Source: Kribbella sp. NBC_00382 (GTDB lineage Bacteria; Actinomycetota; Actinomycetes; Propionibacteriales; Kribbellaceae). Taken from it: 64,000 nt of DNA. Positions 1 to 8,764 of this stretch are shown here, in pieces. Positions within the stretch are counted from its first letter, which is position 1. Each line of letters begins with the position of its first letter. The notes beneath the pieces are model-generated. The model saw nothing but the letters and a program-made list of their open reading frames with translations, was not told the origin of the DNA and did no database searches. Location: the NCBI RefSeq assembly GCF_036067295.1, contig NZ_CP107954.1:3720001-3784000 (forward strand). Direction: 5' to 3'. Position numbers and translations under genes: made by a program.

Positions 1-70
1 GCTAACCCTGCCCTTCCTTCGCTCTCGCGTCTTCGAACCACGCTGCGGATCGTGCAACTGGATCAACTGT

Positions 71-85
71 TAGGAAAGTTTCCTA
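71..85. promoter_or_regulatory. 15-bp palindrome, probable repressor operator
   Basis: TAGGAAA-G-TTTCCTA is a perfect inverted repeat with 7-bp arms. It lies in the gene-free first 208 bases, 124 bp before the first ABC transporter gene. Sites of this look are common upstream of ROK-regulated sugar genes in actinobacteria, but the regulator here is unknown. It may serve a gene to the left of the window. Confidence 0.4.
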
Positions 86-159
86 TTACCGCGAGACCGT
101 ACGGGGGAGTCACCGTAGGTGTCAATCGATCAGCGCGTTCGGCTTCCGCCCGCCTCAAG

Positions 160-178
160 TTAGGGTGGGCTTACTTGT
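160..178 (+). promoter_or_regulatory. Possible iron box (IdeR/DmdR1-type operator)
   Basis: TTAGGGTGGGCTTACTTGT matches 13 of 19 positions of the DtxR/IdeR consensus TTAGGTTAGGCTAACCTAA by my alignment. It ends about 30 bp before the GTG start of the first ABC gene. If real, the transporter would be repressed by iron and could handle a siderophore. The right half is the weaker half. Confidence 0.45.
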
Positions 179-208
179 CGGGGCAGTGAGGCTGGGGAAG
201 GGCTTTCC

Positions 209-1897
209 GTGGAGTTCACAGCAGGGAGCGTGCTGCGCCGGGCGGTACGCCGGCACCGCGCGCGGCTGACCGTCGGGGTGCTCGTCCTGTCGTTGCACCA
301 GGCCACCGAGGCGGCGGTGCCAGTGGTGATCGGCATCTTCGTCGACCGGGCCGTCTCGACCGGGCGGCTGACGCCTTTGCTGTGGTGTGTGCTGATGATC
401 TTCGCGCTGTTCGTGGTGCTGTCGACCGCTTGGAAGACCGGTGCCCGCCAGGTGGTCCGCGCCATCGAGTACGAGACGCACCAGCTGCGCCTGGAGATCT
501 CCCGCCGGGTGCTCGATCCGCGGGGACACCAGACCGGTCTGCGGTCGGGTGAACTCCTGCTGATCGCCACTTCCGATGCAGAGCGGGCAGCACTGGTACT
601 ACGTGCCGTCTCGCTGGGCTTTGCTGGCAGCACAGCGCTTGCGGTGTCATCGGTGGCCTTGCTGCTGATCGACGTGCCGCTGGGGCTCGGCGTGATGATC
701 GGCGTTCCCCTGCTAGTGCTGGGGATTCAGGCGCTGTCGCCACTGCTGACACGTCGTACCTCGTCGCAGCAGGAGGCTGTGGCGAGTACTACCGCCCTCG
801 CTACCGACCTTGTCGGGGGCCTGCGCACACTGCGGGGTATCGGTGCGCAGCACAACGCTGCCGAGCGGTACCGACGATCCAGTCAGGCGACGTTGAAGGC
901 GACACTTCGCGCCGCGTCCACCAATGGACTGCAGGACGGTGTGACGACTGCACTGAGCGGCCTGCTGCTGGCTGCGGTGGCAGGTGTGGCCGGATGGTTC
1001 GCACTGAACGGACGGATCAGCATCGGTGAGTTGATCACGGTGGTCGGCCTGGCCCAGTTCGCCGCCGAGCCTGTGGGGCTACTCGGCTACAGCGGGCAGG
1101 TCCTGGCCATGGCCCGCGCCTCCGCCGGGCGCTTGGCATCTGTCCTCGGCTCGCCGCCGGAGATCACCACCGGCACCTCCACCGCCGTAGACCCCGCTAA
1201 GCCGCTGCTGTCGTTGGAAGCTGTTGGCTACAAGACCCTGTCCTCGCTGGACCTCGCTCTGCAGCCCGGTGAGCTTGTAGGCGTTCTCTGCTACGACCCA
1301 CGCGACGCCGACGCTCTGCTGACCGTCGTGGCCGGTCGTGCTGCCTCGCATGAAGGCCGGGTGCTGGTCGGCGGTACTGAGGTCGAGGAGCTGGACATTG
1401 ACCTGGTGCGCCGGTCTGTGCTGGTCGAGCAGCATGACACCGACCTGTTCGAGGGGACGCTACGGACCAACCTGCTGGCTGGGTCTGGAGACGCCTCTCA
1501 GCTGGACCGCGTAGTGGTAGCTGCTGCCGCCACTGATGTGATCGAGGCGCATCCGTTGGGCCTCGAACATCCATTGGCTGACCGGGGTCGCACGCTGTCG
1601 GGCGGTCAACGCCAACGACTCGGCCTGGCCCGGGCCTTGCTGGCCGAGCCGCCAGTACTGGTGCTGCACGACCCCAGTACCGCGGTGGACGCCGCCACCG
1701 AGGAGCTACTGGCCGAGGGCCTTGCCGAGGTCCGTGGGGCGCCCGGGCTCGCGACTCTCGTGCTGACGAGCAGCCCGGCCCTGCTGGGCAAGATGCACCG
1801 AGTACTGGTGCTGTCGGACGGGGTGCTGGTGGCCGAGGGGCTGCACGCGGAGTTGGCCGAGACGGACTCGGCGTACCAGGAAGCGGTGCTGCGATGA
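209..1897 (+). CDS. ABC exporter-fold half-transporter with degenerate ATPase domain
   Basis: A 562-residue membrane ABC protein: an exporter-type transmembrane domain (about residues 1-310) fused to a nucleotide-binding domain. The ATPase domain is only half intact. The signature LSGGQRQRL and a Q-loop glutamine are present. The Walker A position reads GVLCYDPRDAD with no GKS/T. Walker B reads LVLHDPSTAVD, so the magnesium-binding aspartate is histidine. The switch histidine is replaced (LTSSP). Alone it should not hydrolyse ATP. It overlaps the next gene by ATGA, which encodes the complementary subunit. Start is GTG 209. A possible iron box upstream suggests a siderophore-related substrate, but the sequence does not fix the substrate. 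Confidence 0.88.
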   Translation: MEFTAGSVLRRAVRRHRARLTVGVLVLSLHQATEAAVPVVIGIFVDRAVSTGRLTPLLWCVLMIFALFVVLSTAWKTGARQVVRAIEYETHQLRLEISRRVLDPRGHQTGLRSGELLLIATSDAERAALVLRAVSLGFAGSTALAVSSVALLLIDVPLGLGVMIGVPLLVLGIQALSPLLTRRTSSQQEAVASTTALATDLVGGLRTLRGIGAQHNAAERYRRSSQATLKATLRAASTNGLQDGVTTALSGLLLAAVAGVAGWFALNGRISIGELITVVGLAQFAAEPVGLLGYSGQVLAMARASAGRLASVLGSPPEITTGTSTAVDPAKPLLSLEAVGYKTLSSLDLALQPGELVGVLCYDPRDADALLTVVAGRAASHEGRVLVGGTEVEELDIDLVRRSVLVEQHDTDLFEGTLRTNLLAGSGDASQLDRVVVAAAATDVIEAHPLGLEHPLADRGRTLSGGQRQRLGLARALLAEPPVLVLHDPSTAVDAATEELLAEGLAEVRGAPGLATLVLTSSPALLGKMHRVLVLSDGVLVAEGLHAELAETDSAYQEAVLR

Positions 1898-3669
1898 GTG
1901 CGTCCGAGCTGCTGCCGATCAGTGGGCCGCGGGCTACGTGGAGTGTGCTGTGGCAGGAGATTCGTCGACTGCGGGGGATGTCGCTGCTGGCTGCTGTGGT
2001 GGTGACCGTGGGGAGTGCGGCGGGCCTGGTCGCGCCCTGGGCACTTGGCGTGCTGATTGACGACGTCTCCGTCGATGATGCGCACGGGTCGGCCGTAGTG
2101 CGCGTGGTTGTGCTGATTGGTGGGGCGGCGCTGATCTCTGGTCTGCTGACCGCGCTTGGCGTGACGCTGATCGCGCGGGTCGGCGAGACCGTGCTCGCGC
2201 GGATCCGTGAGCAGGTGCTGGATCGCGTACTGCACCTGCCGGCGCCGGTGCTCGACAAGATCCGCACCGGCGACTTGTTGTCGCGGGTCGGTGATGATGT
2301 CGCCGCGGTGGCGGCCGCGTTGACCGAGGTCGGGCCGGTACTGCTGTCGGCCTCGCTGACGGTCCTGCTGACCGCGGTCGGGATGTTCGCGCTGGACTGG
2401 CGACTCGGCCTGGCCGGGTTGCTCGCCTTGCCGATGTACCTGCTCGCACTGCGGTGGTACCTGCCTCGCTCGGCGCCCTTCTACCGCAAGGAACGGCTTG
2501 CGATGGGTGAGCGGTCCGAGGCGATCATCACCTCGCTGCGGGGCAGCGCGACGGTCCGGGCGTACCAGCTCGAGGAGACGCAACTGGAGCGGATCGCGGA
2601 CAAGTCGGCGACCGCGCGGGACCTGTCGCTGAACGTCTTCAAGCTGTTCAGCTTCTTCTCGTCGCGGATCAACCATGCCGAGTTCGTGGGCCTCACCTCG
2701 ATCCTGGTCGCCGGCTTCTTCCTGGTCCGCGCGGATGCGGTGACGGTCGGCGCGACGACGGCGGCAGCGTTGTACTTCCACCGGTTGTTCAACCCGATCG
2801 GCTCGCTGTTGATGCAGTTCGACGAGGTCCAGACGGCCGCGGCCGGGTTGGCGCGGCTGGCCGGAGTACTGACGCTGGAGGCCGCGGTTGAGCCGCCTGC
2901 CGGGCCTGCTCCTGCCGATGCGTCGGTGGAGCTGGAGGGCATCGGACACTCGTACGGTGGGCCGCTGGTACTCGATGGGGTGTCATTGCGGCTCGAGCCT
3001 GGGGAGCGCGTTGCGCTGGTCGGGGCGAGCGGCGCTGGGAAGACGACCTTGGCGGCCATCGCGGCCGGGGTGCTGATGCCCACTGCTGGGACCGTGCGGC
3101 TAGGTGGGGTGGACATCAAGGCGCTGGGCGAGGCTCGTACGCAGCGGCAGGTCGCCCTGTTGAGCCAGGAGGTCCACGTGTTCTCCGGGCCTCTGCTGGA
3201 GGACATTCGGCTTGCCAAGGCCTCGGCGACTGTTGAAGAGGTGGAGGCGGCGCTGGAGCGCGTCGGTGCGCTGGCCTGGGTGCGGGCGCTGCCGGATGGG
3301 CTGGAGTGTCAGGTGGGTGAGAACGCGCATCAGTTGACGGGTGCGCAGGCGCAGCAGGTCGCACTGGCACGGCTGGTGCTGGCGGACCCGGCGGTCGCAG
3401 TACTGGATGAGGCGACGGCTGAGGCGGGTAGTGCCGGGGCCCGGGAGCTGGAGCGGGCTAGTGCGGCGGCTACTGAGGGGCGTACGACGCTGGTGGTGGC
3501 TCACCGGCTTACGCAGGCGCAGCAGGCCGATCGGATCGTCGTACTGGACCACGGGCGGGTGATGGAGTCAGGCACGCACGACGAGCTGCTGGCTGCAGGC
3601 GGTCGCTACAGCCAGCTCTGGCACAGCTGGACTGGTACAGGGACTTCTAGGGAAGGCGCCAGTCGATAG
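1894..3669 (+). CDS. ABC exporter-fold half-transporter with catalytic ATPase domain
   Basis: A 591-residue transmembrane plus ATPase protein, partner of the preceding gene (ATGA overlap). Walker A is complete ([10 protein letters not shown]), as are the Q-loop (LLSQEV), Walker B with catalytic glutamate ([11 protein letters not shown]) and the switch histidine (VVAHRL). The signature is altered to LTGAQ. Its Walker A/B together with the partner's LSGGQ gives one competent composite ATP site, and the other site should be dead. The pattern fits asymmetric heterodimeric ABC exporters. The 3' end overlaps the convergent ung gene by 23 bp. Confidence 0.9.
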   Translation: MSASELLPISGPRATWSVLWQEIRRLRGMSLLAAVVVTVGSAAGLVAPWALGVLIDDVSVDDAHGSAVVRVVVLIGGAALISGLLTALGVTLIARVGETVLARIREQVLDRVLHLPAPVLDKIRTGDLLSRVGDDVAAVAAALTEVGPVLLSASLTVLLTAVGMFALDWRLGLAGLLALPMYLLALRWYLPRSAPFYRKERLAMGERSEAIITSLRGSATVRAYQLEETQLERIADKSATARDLSLNVFKLFSFFSSRINHAEFVGLTSILVAGFFLVRADAVTVGATTAAALYFHRLFNPIGSLLMQFDEVQTAAAGLARLAGVLTLEAAVEPPAGPAPADASVELEGIGHSYGGPLVLDGVSLRLEPGERVALVGASGAGKTTLAAIAAGVLMPTAGTVRLGGVDIKALGEARTQRQVALLSQEVHVFSGPLLEDIRLAKASATVEEVEAALERVGALAWVRALPDGLECQVGENAHQLTGAQAQQVALARLVLADPAVAVLDEATAEAGSAGARELERASAAATEGRTTLVVAHRLTQAQQADRIVVLDHGRVMESGTHDELLAAGGRYSQLWHSWTGTGTSREGASR

Positions 3670-4324
3670 GGGTGCCGCCCTGCTGCACCAGTAGCTCGTT
3701 GACGCGGCTGAACGGCTTGGAGCCGAAGAAGCCGCGGTCAGCGGACATGGGGCTCGGGTGGGCGCTCTCGATGTACGGCGTACTGCCGAGCATCGGCTTG
3801 AGCGTCTGCGCGTCACGGCCCCACAGGATCGCCACCAGCGGGCCGCCACGCTTCACGAGGGCGTGGATGGCCTGCTCGGTGACAGCCTCCCAGCCCTTGC
3901 CCTTGTGCGAGGCGGACTTGCCTGGCTGCACAGTGAGCACTCTGTTGAGCATCAGCACGCCCTGCTCGGCCCACGGCGTCAGGTCGCCGTTGCTGGGAGC
4001 CGGTACGCCGACGTCGGACATCAGCTCGCGGTAGATGTTCTGCAGGCTGCGCGGGATCGGGCGCACGTCCGGCGCTACCGAGAAGCTCAGCCCGACCGGA
4101 TGCCCGGGCGTCGGGTACGGATCCTGGCCGACGACCAGCACCTTCACGTCGTTCAGCGGCTGGCGGAAGGCGCGCAACACGTTCTCGCCGGCGGGCAGAT
4201 AGGGCCGCCCGGCTGCGATCTCACCGCGCAGGAACTCGCCCATCCGCGACACGGTCTCCTCGACCGGAGCCAACGCCTCGGCCCAGTCGGCCGCCACCAG
4301 ATCGTTCAATGCCTTGGGACTCAC
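3647..4324 (-). CDS. ung: Uracil-DNA glycosylase
   Basis: Family 1 uracil-DNA glycosylase of 225 residues, the normal length. It removes uracil from DNA in base-excision repair. The water-activating motif GQDPYPTPG and the DNA-intercalation motif [14 protein letters not shown] are both present, as is the uracil-contact segment LMLNRVLTV. The start is GTG at 4324; an upstream ATG in another frame stops at once. The 3' end converges on and overlaps the ABC transporter gene. The gene appears to be monocistronic. Confidence 0.96.
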   Translation of the reverse strand: MSPKALNDLVAADWAEALAPVEETVSRMGEFLRGEIAAGRPYLPAGENVLRAFRQPLNDVKVLVVGQDPYPTPGHPVGLSFSVAPDVRPIPRSLQNIYRELMSDVGVPAPSNGDLTPWAEQGVLMLNRVLTVQPGKSASHKGKGWEAVTEQAIHALVKRGGPLVAILWGRDAQTLKPMLGSTPYIESAHPSPMSADRGFFGSKPFSRVNELLVQQGGTPIDWRLP

Positions 4325-4397
4325 CCGGACATGATGTCACCCAGTGTTCGCGTGTCGGTCAGGCCGTTGGCCGAACACTCCCGGTAAAAATATCCCC

Positions 4398-4430
4398 GGC
4401 CCCGCAAAAGGTATGAGCTCTTGCGGGGCC
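4398..4430 (-). terminator. Stem-loop terminator after the GNAT gene
   Basis: GGCCCCGCAA and TTGCGGGGCC form a perfect 10-bp stem with a 13-base loop, 11 bp beyond the stop of the leftward GNAT gene. Read leftwards it is followed after a few bases by GGGATATTTTT, so it could act as an intrinsic terminator. It separates that gene from ung. Confidence 0.65.
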
Positions 4431-4441
4431 TTTGCGTTCCC

Positions 4442-4891
4442 TCAGCTGGTTTGCCAGCCGAAGTTCAGCGAGTGGCTGGTCGGGTTGTGGCGGTTGTAGA
4501 AGCGATGCGCGTCGGTGCGAGCCGTTCCCGAGTCGAGTTCTAGGTGGGTGGCGCCGTTCTCCTTGGCCCACTTGCGAGCAGCCGCCAGGAGAGCCGCCCC
4601 GATGCCACTCGAGCGCTGATCCGGATCCACGGCCAGGTCCTCCACCCAGCACCGCTGCCCGAATCGGACCGACTCCAGGTCGAGGTACGTCGTACCGAAG
4701 CCGACGATCGTTTCGCCGTCCACCGCCACCAGTACTCCGCTGCGCGGCCCGGCGATGGCACGCTCCAGCCGCTCGGCCGCGACGACGGGATGCCAGTCGG
4801 CCGGCTTCGTACCGGGTGGTGCGAAGAGCCAGGCATAGGCGTCGACCAGTTCCGGGATGTCGGCGGTGGTAGCTGCGCGAACGGTGCTCAT
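4442..4891 (-). CDS. GNAT-family N-acetyltransferase
   Basis: A 149-residue protein with the GNAT fold. The acetyl-CoA loop is seen in the segment DLAVDPDQRSSGIGAALL (R/Q-x-x-G-x-G/A pattern), followed by the usual helix and a C-terminal strand region with HRFYNRHN. The acceptor substrate cannot be told. I start at ATG 4891 (MSTVRAATTAD), where the conserved fold begins, although the frame stays open to 4951. The GNAT and DUF1990 genes are separated by a short gap and run the same way. Confidence 0.85.
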   Translation of the reverse strand: MSTVRAATTADIPELVDAYAWLFAPPGTKPADWHPVVAAERLERAIAGPRSGVLVAVDGETIVGFGTTYLDLESVRFGQRCWVEDLAVDPDQRSSGIGAALLAAARKWAKENGATHLELDSGTARTDAHRFYNRHNPTSHSLNFGWQTS

Positions 4892-4959
4892 GTCATCGAC
4901 CCTAGAGAGCTGGTTGACTGCGGCGACAGATCCAATCCGGCGCCGTTCCACCAGTCCAC

Positions 4960-5487
4960 TCAGGCCTTGTTGGCGAGGCGCTCCACGGCCTTGGCGTACT
5001 GCTTGGCGACCTGCAGTTGGGCGGCTCGGCTGACGGGTCCGCCAAGTCGGGTGTACCAGCTGCCGGGGCGGCTGTAGGCGAGGATCGTGTAGTAGATGCC
5101 GTCTGGCTCGCGGGTGACGACCAAGGACTCCTCGCCTGATTCCGGATGCCCCTGCAGCGTGCCGTAGGCGAAGCCGGTGCGGTCTGGCTCGTCTACGACC
5201 CAGACGACTCGGCAGGGGATCGGTAGGCCGACCGGGCCGACCCCTAGACGGCCTAGTGAGTTCGTACCGATCACCAGCGGAGTGTCCGTGGCCACGACGT
5301 GGATGCCGGCCGCGGCGTGGGCCCTCCAGGTCATCACGGCTTCACCCGCGCGACGGAACACCTCGTCGCCGGTGCCGATCCGGTGCCGGTACTCCAGGCG
5401 GTGGTAGCCGGGTGGCGTTTCGGCGTACTGGGTGGAACCGACCACGTCGTAGCTGAACCGCTTGTCACGCAGGTCGTCGAGTTTCAT
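4960..5487 (-). CDS. DUF1990 family protein
   Basis: A 175-residue protein matching the DUF1990 family, which is widespread in actinobacteria and has no established function. Seen here: an N-terminal Y-H-R-L-E-Y segment, a central GVGPVGLPIPCRVVWVVDE stretch typical of the family, and a C-terminal YSRPGSWYTRLGGPVSRAAQ segment. There is no signal peptide or membrane span. It lies between a GNAT gene and an LCP gene on the same strand. The fold may be of the ligand-binding SRPBCC type, but that is a guess. Confidence 0.8.
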   Translation of the reverse strand: MKLDDLRDKRFSYDVVGSTQYAETPPGYHRLEYRHRIGTGDEVFRRAGEAVMTWRAHAAAGIHVVATDTPLVIGTNSLGRLGVGPVGLPIPCRVVWVVDEPDRTGFAYGTLQGHPESGEESLVVTREPDGIYYTILAYSRPGSWYTRLGGPVSRAAQLQVAKQYAKAVERLANKA

Positions 5488-5530
5488 CCCACTCCTTCAG
5501 CCGGCGCCAGGCCAGCAGTCCGGTGATCAC

Positions 5531-6544
5531 TCAGGTGCTCTTCAGACCGCTGGTCTTGTCTTCCTTGAGGGCCTGGAAGAGCGCCGTCGCCTTCTTGTTG
5601 TCCCACTTCACGGCCGAGCCGTTCGGGGTGCTGAGGTTGGTGTCGGAGACCGGCACGGTGAGCGTGACGCCGCTACCGCCGGCCGCCACCGCCTTCATCC
5701 CGCGGGCGAACTTGAAGAGGGTGAGCGGGCCCATGTCCTGGTCGATCGAGAGCGCCTCGGCGCCTGCCGTGCTGAGCTTGTAGAACTTGAACGGGTTCAG
5801 GAAGGTGCCCGGCCCGACGGCCTTGTCGGCGATCGCGCCGATCATCTCGCGCTGCCGCTCGACCCGGCCGAGGTCGCCCTTCGGGTCGAAGTGCCGGGCC
5901 CGGACGTAGCCGAGCGCGGTCGGCCCGTTGAGGTCCTGGCAGCCCTTCGGCAGGTCGATGTGCGCGTCCTTGTCTTTGATTGCCTTAGGCAAGCACATGT
6001 TGATCCCGCCGACCGCGTCGACGATCGAGGCGAAGCCGCCGAAGCCGATCTCGACGTAGTGGTCGACGCGCAGCCCGGTGACGCCCTCCACGGTCTTGAT
6101 CAGCAGCTGCGGGCCGCCGAACGCGAACGCGGCGTTGATCTTGTTCTTGCCGTGGCCCGGGATCGGCACGTAGCTGTCCCGCGGCAGGCTGATCAGCGCG
6201 GTCGGGCCGGACTCCGGCACGTGCAGCAGCATGATCGAGTCGGTCCGCTGACCGGACGCCTTGCCGGTGTGCAGCTTGGCCCGCTCGGCCCGGGACAGAC
6301 CCGCCCGGCTGTCGGACCCGACCAGCAGGTACGTCGTACCAGGGGTGTCGGCCGGGCGCTCGCCGGACGGCATCGCGTCGACCTTGTTGATCTTGCCCCA
6401 GGCGAGCATCGGGATGCAGATCAGGCTCAGCACGAACAGCAGGACGATCAGTCCGATGATCCGGGCGAACCAGTTGCGCCGCTTCTTGGGTCGCGCCGGC
6501 GGCCTGTTCGCGTACCGCGGGTCGATGGACTGGGATTGGCTCAT
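5531..6544 (-). CDS. LytR-CpsA-Psr (LCP) family cell-wall glycopolymer ligase
   Basis: A 337-residue LCP protein. LCP enzymes transfer undecaprenyl-linked glycopolymers to peptidoglycan on the outer face of the membrane. A short basic, proline-rich N-terminus precedes one membrane span (about residues 25-48), then the LCP domain: LLVGSDSRAG, RTDSIMLLHV, SLPRDSYVPIPG and the arginine-rich end YVRARHFDPKGDLGRVERQ, which holds pyrophosphate-contacting residues. It lacks a C-terminal LytR_C domain. A separate LytR_C protein is encoded at 27814-28401. The start ATG 6544 is clear. Confidence 0.93.
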   Translation of the reverse strand: MSQSQSIDPRYANRPPARPKKRRNWFARIIGLIVLLFVLSLICIPMLAWGKINKVDAMPSGERPADTPGTTYLLVGSDSRAGLSRAERAKLHTGKASGQRTDSIMLLHVPESGPTALISLPRDSYVPIPGHGKNKINAAFAFGGPQLLIKTVEGVTGLRVDHYVEIGFGGFASIVDAVGGINMCLPKAIKDKDAHIDLPKGCQDLNGPTALGYVRARHFDPKGDLGRVERQREMIGAIADKAVGPGTFLNPFKFYKLSTAGAEALSIDQDMGPLTLFKFARGMKAVAAGGSGVTLTVPVSDTNLSTPNGSAVKWDNKKATALFQALKEDKTSGLKST

Positions 6545-6637
6545 GGCACGACGCTATCGGGATCGGGGGCTGTCGTGCGTCAGTCGCGAGAAGGGTCTTC
6601 ACGAATACTTTCAGACCGTGGACTGCGGAGGCGTCGA

Positions 6638-7441
6638 TCAAAAGGATGATCTTGGGCCGGTGATCGAACCAATCCGCCGGAACGTGCGCGGCGCCTGGCC
6701 GACGCGGGTGCTGAACAGCCGGCTGAAGTAGGCCGGGTCGTCGTACCCGACCTCGCGGGCGATCACTGCGACGGAGAGGTCGGATTCGGCCAGTAATGCC
6801 TTCGCCTGGTTGATCCTGGTGGTCAAGATCACCTCCTGCGGCGTGGTTCCGGCCGCATTCCGGACTGCTGTCCGCAACTCGTCGACGGTCACTCCGAGTG
6901 CTTCGGCGAACTGCGGGATCGACAGTGGTTGGCAGGCGATGGCTCGCAGTTGGGTGACTAGTTCGGTGCCCGGGTCCTCTTGGGCTGCGGTGGCAATGAG
7001 GTCGTAGAGGGCTGCAGTCGCTTGTACTTCACTGGTCTGGGCCACTCGGAGCAGCTTGGCGAACGCTCGTTGGATCGGGCGGGGGTCGGCGTACCGGCGT
7101 ACGGGCTGGTGTGGGGTCAGGTGGCCTAGGTGGGTGAGGGCGTTAGTTGCGGTACCGCTGAAGAGGACCCAGGACTGTCGCCACTGGGTAGTGGGGCGGT
7201 AGCCGTGCAGTACGCCGGGGAAGAGCCAGAGGAGGGCGGGAGCCTCTACTGGGTGGAGTGTGCGGTCGGGGCCGTGCAGTAGGTGGCCTCTGCCTTGATG
7301 GAGGAAGACAGCGGCATGGCAGCCGAGGGCGCGCTCCGGAGGCTCGCCGGGTGGGTTGCGCTGGGCGCCGACGCCTAGGCAGAAGAGTCCAAGTTCTCTT
7401 TCGATCTGCCCTGGCGTCAGGTAGATCGACCAATCGCTCAT
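6638..7441 (-). CDS. AraC-family transcriptional regulator
   Basis: A 267-residue regulator with an N-terminal cupin-like sensing domain (about 1-140) and a C-terminal double helix-turn-helix: the first around PLSIPQFAEALGVT, the second around LSVAVIAREVGYDDPAYFSRLF. I start at ATG 7441 (MSDWSIYLTP); the frame continues upstream, but that part overlaps the divergent PhyH gene on the other strand and has no family similarity. The gene is divergent from the PhyH-type oxygenase, whose promoter it probably controls. The ligand is unknown. Confidence 0.9.
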   Translation of the reverse strand: MSDWSIYLTPGQIERELGLFCLGVGAQRNPPGEPPERALGCHAAVFLHQGRGHLLHGPDRTLHPVEAPALLWLFPGVLHGYRPTTQWRQSWVLFSGTATNALTHLGHLTPHQPVRRYADPRPIQRAFAKLLRVAQTSEVQATAALYDLIATAAQEDPGTELVTQLRAIACQPLSIPQFAEALGVTVDELRTAVRNAAGTTPQEVILTTRINQAKALLAESDLSVAVIAREVGYDDPAYFSRLFSTRVGQAPRTFRRIGSITGPRSSF

Positions 7442-7513
7442 GGGTACAAGAGTCCAAGAAGTGGGTGCGCTAGTCCATTCCGGTTCGCTGGGGTGGGCGG
7501 TTGCAATGGTGGG

Positions 7514-8323
7514 GTGCTGACTTCTAATGGGTACGTGTTGCCGCCTGAGCGGCTTGGGGCGTTGCGTGAGGTGCCGCGGCACGAGCGTGGGGACAGGGAG
7601 GCGCTGCGGGCTCGGCTGGCGCGGGACGGGTATCTGTTCTTGCGTGGGTTGCTGGATCCGGCTGTAGTGCTGGGGTTTCGGCAGTACTACTTCGCGGCGA
7701 CCGGGGTGGCTGACAGTCATGGCGTACCGGTTGAGGTGGAGCGGGGTGAGCTTCGGCGGGTGCTGTTCGGCGAGGTGGTGCCGGGGGCGGAGTACGGGGC
7801 CTTCTGTGCGCAGCCTGCGTTGCGGGGGTGGTACGAGTGGTTCCTGGGTGGGGAGACGTTCCTGCATCGGCGCAAGATCATCCGGCACATCGCACCTGGT
7901 GAGGCGGGCATCGGTACGGCGACCCAGGCGCACTACGACCTCGTGTACCTGCGTGAGGGCACTGACCAGGTGCTGTCCGCGTGGATCCCACTAGGCGATT
8001 GCCCGGTATCCCTGGGCGGCCTCACCTACCTAGAGGGCAGCCACCACCGCGTACTGCGGGAGGAGGCGGCCGGGACGCTCAAGAGGCCCGCAGCGTCGAT
8101 CACTGCCGACCTGCCGGCGCTTGCCGAGGAGTACGACGCCCAGCGGCTCGTCGCCGACTACGAGGCCGGTGATGTGGTCATCCACACGGCCCACACGGTG
8201 CATGCCGCGCTGGACAACGTGTCGTCGACGATGCGGCTCTCGACCGACATCCGCTACCAACTGGCGGCCACCCCCATCGACCCCCGCTGGCAGTCCGATT
8301 GGCACGATCGCGACGGCCTCTAG
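7514..8323 (+). CDS. Phytanoyl-CoA dioxygenase (PhyH) family oxygenase
   Basis: Iron(II)/2-oxoglutarate oxygenase of about 269 residues. The facial triad is visible: His and Asp in QAHYDLVYL and the distal His in DVVIHTAHTVHAALDN, with the 2-oxoglutarate-binding Arg in MRLSTDIRY. The start is uncertain. GTG 7514 (MLTSNGYVLP) begins just before the conserved region; GTG 7493 is the alternative and would add seven residues. It is divergent from the AraC regulator with only about 70 bp between, a pairing often seen in actinobacteria. The substrate is not predictable. Confidence 0.87.
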   Translation: MLTSNGYVLPPERLGALREVPRHERGDREALRARLARDGYLFLRGLLDPAVVLGFRQYYFAATGVADSHGVPVEVERGELRRVLFGEVVPGAEYGAFCAQPALRGWYEWFLGGETFLHRRKIIRHIAPGEAGIGTATQAHYDLVYLREGTDQVLSAWIPLGDCPVSLGGLTYLEGSHHRVLREEAAGTLKRPAASITADLPALAEEYDAQRLVADYEAGDVVIHTAHTVHAALDNVSSTMRLSTDIRYQLAATPIDPRWQSDWHDRDGL

Positions 8324-8457
8324 AGGGCGTTTACGCGGGATTTCCCCCGAATCTGAGATCGCTCTCGCTAACGACATTCATTTCGGTTAAGGTTTTCGAG
8401 GACCGACCGGAGCGGCGCATGGGGTGCCGATCCGGCGGCGAGAGTCTGAGGAGAACC

Positions 8458-8751
8458 GTGAACCGCAACGAGCTGGTCGCCGGCGTGGCGACGAAGGCGG
8501 GCATCCCGCGCAACCAGGCCGAGAAGGTGCTCGACGCGCTGGGCGACGTCGTCACCGAGGCCGTGCGCAAGGGGGACAAGGTCTCGCTGACCGGCCTGCT
8601 GAGCATCGAGCGGGTGATGCGCGCGCCCCGGACCGGCCGCAACCCGCAGACCGGCGAGCCGCTCTCCATCCCCGCCGCCTACTCCGTCCGGCTGTCGTGC
8701 GGAAGCCGCCTCAAGGCTGCTGCCCGGGGCGACCTCCGCACCGTCTCCTGA
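8458..8751 (+). CDS. HU-family DNA-binding protein
   Basis: A 97-residue nucleoid protein of the HU/IHF fold. It starts at GTG 8458 (MNRNELVAGVATKAGI) with GAGGAGAA just upstream. The beta-arm DNA-contact segment GRNPQTGEPLSIPAAY is present. It has no lysine/alanine-rich C-terminal tail of the kind found in mycobacterial HupB and ends soon after the fold, so it is a short HU-type paralogue. It bends and compacts DNA. The 130-bp upstream region holds the AT-rich promoter area. The next gene is convergent, 13 bp away. Confidence 0.93.
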   Translation: MNRNELVAGVATKAGIPRNQAEKVLDALGDVVTEAVRKGDKVSLTGLLSIERVMRAPRTGRNPQTGEPLSIPAAYSVRLSCGSRLKAAARGDLRTVS

Positions 8752-8764
8752 TCAGCGCGCACTG

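Noticed and set aside
4342..4379. GTGTTCG...CGAACAC inverted repeat upstream of ung as a LexA/SOS box
   Set aside because: The half-sites are too far apart for the actinobacterial LexA box (GAAC-N4-GTTC). It is probably a minor hairpin.
5462..6649. 395-codon plus-strand frame over the LCP gene
   Set aside because: Antisense shadow: the minus frame carries all LCP motifs and a membrane anchor.
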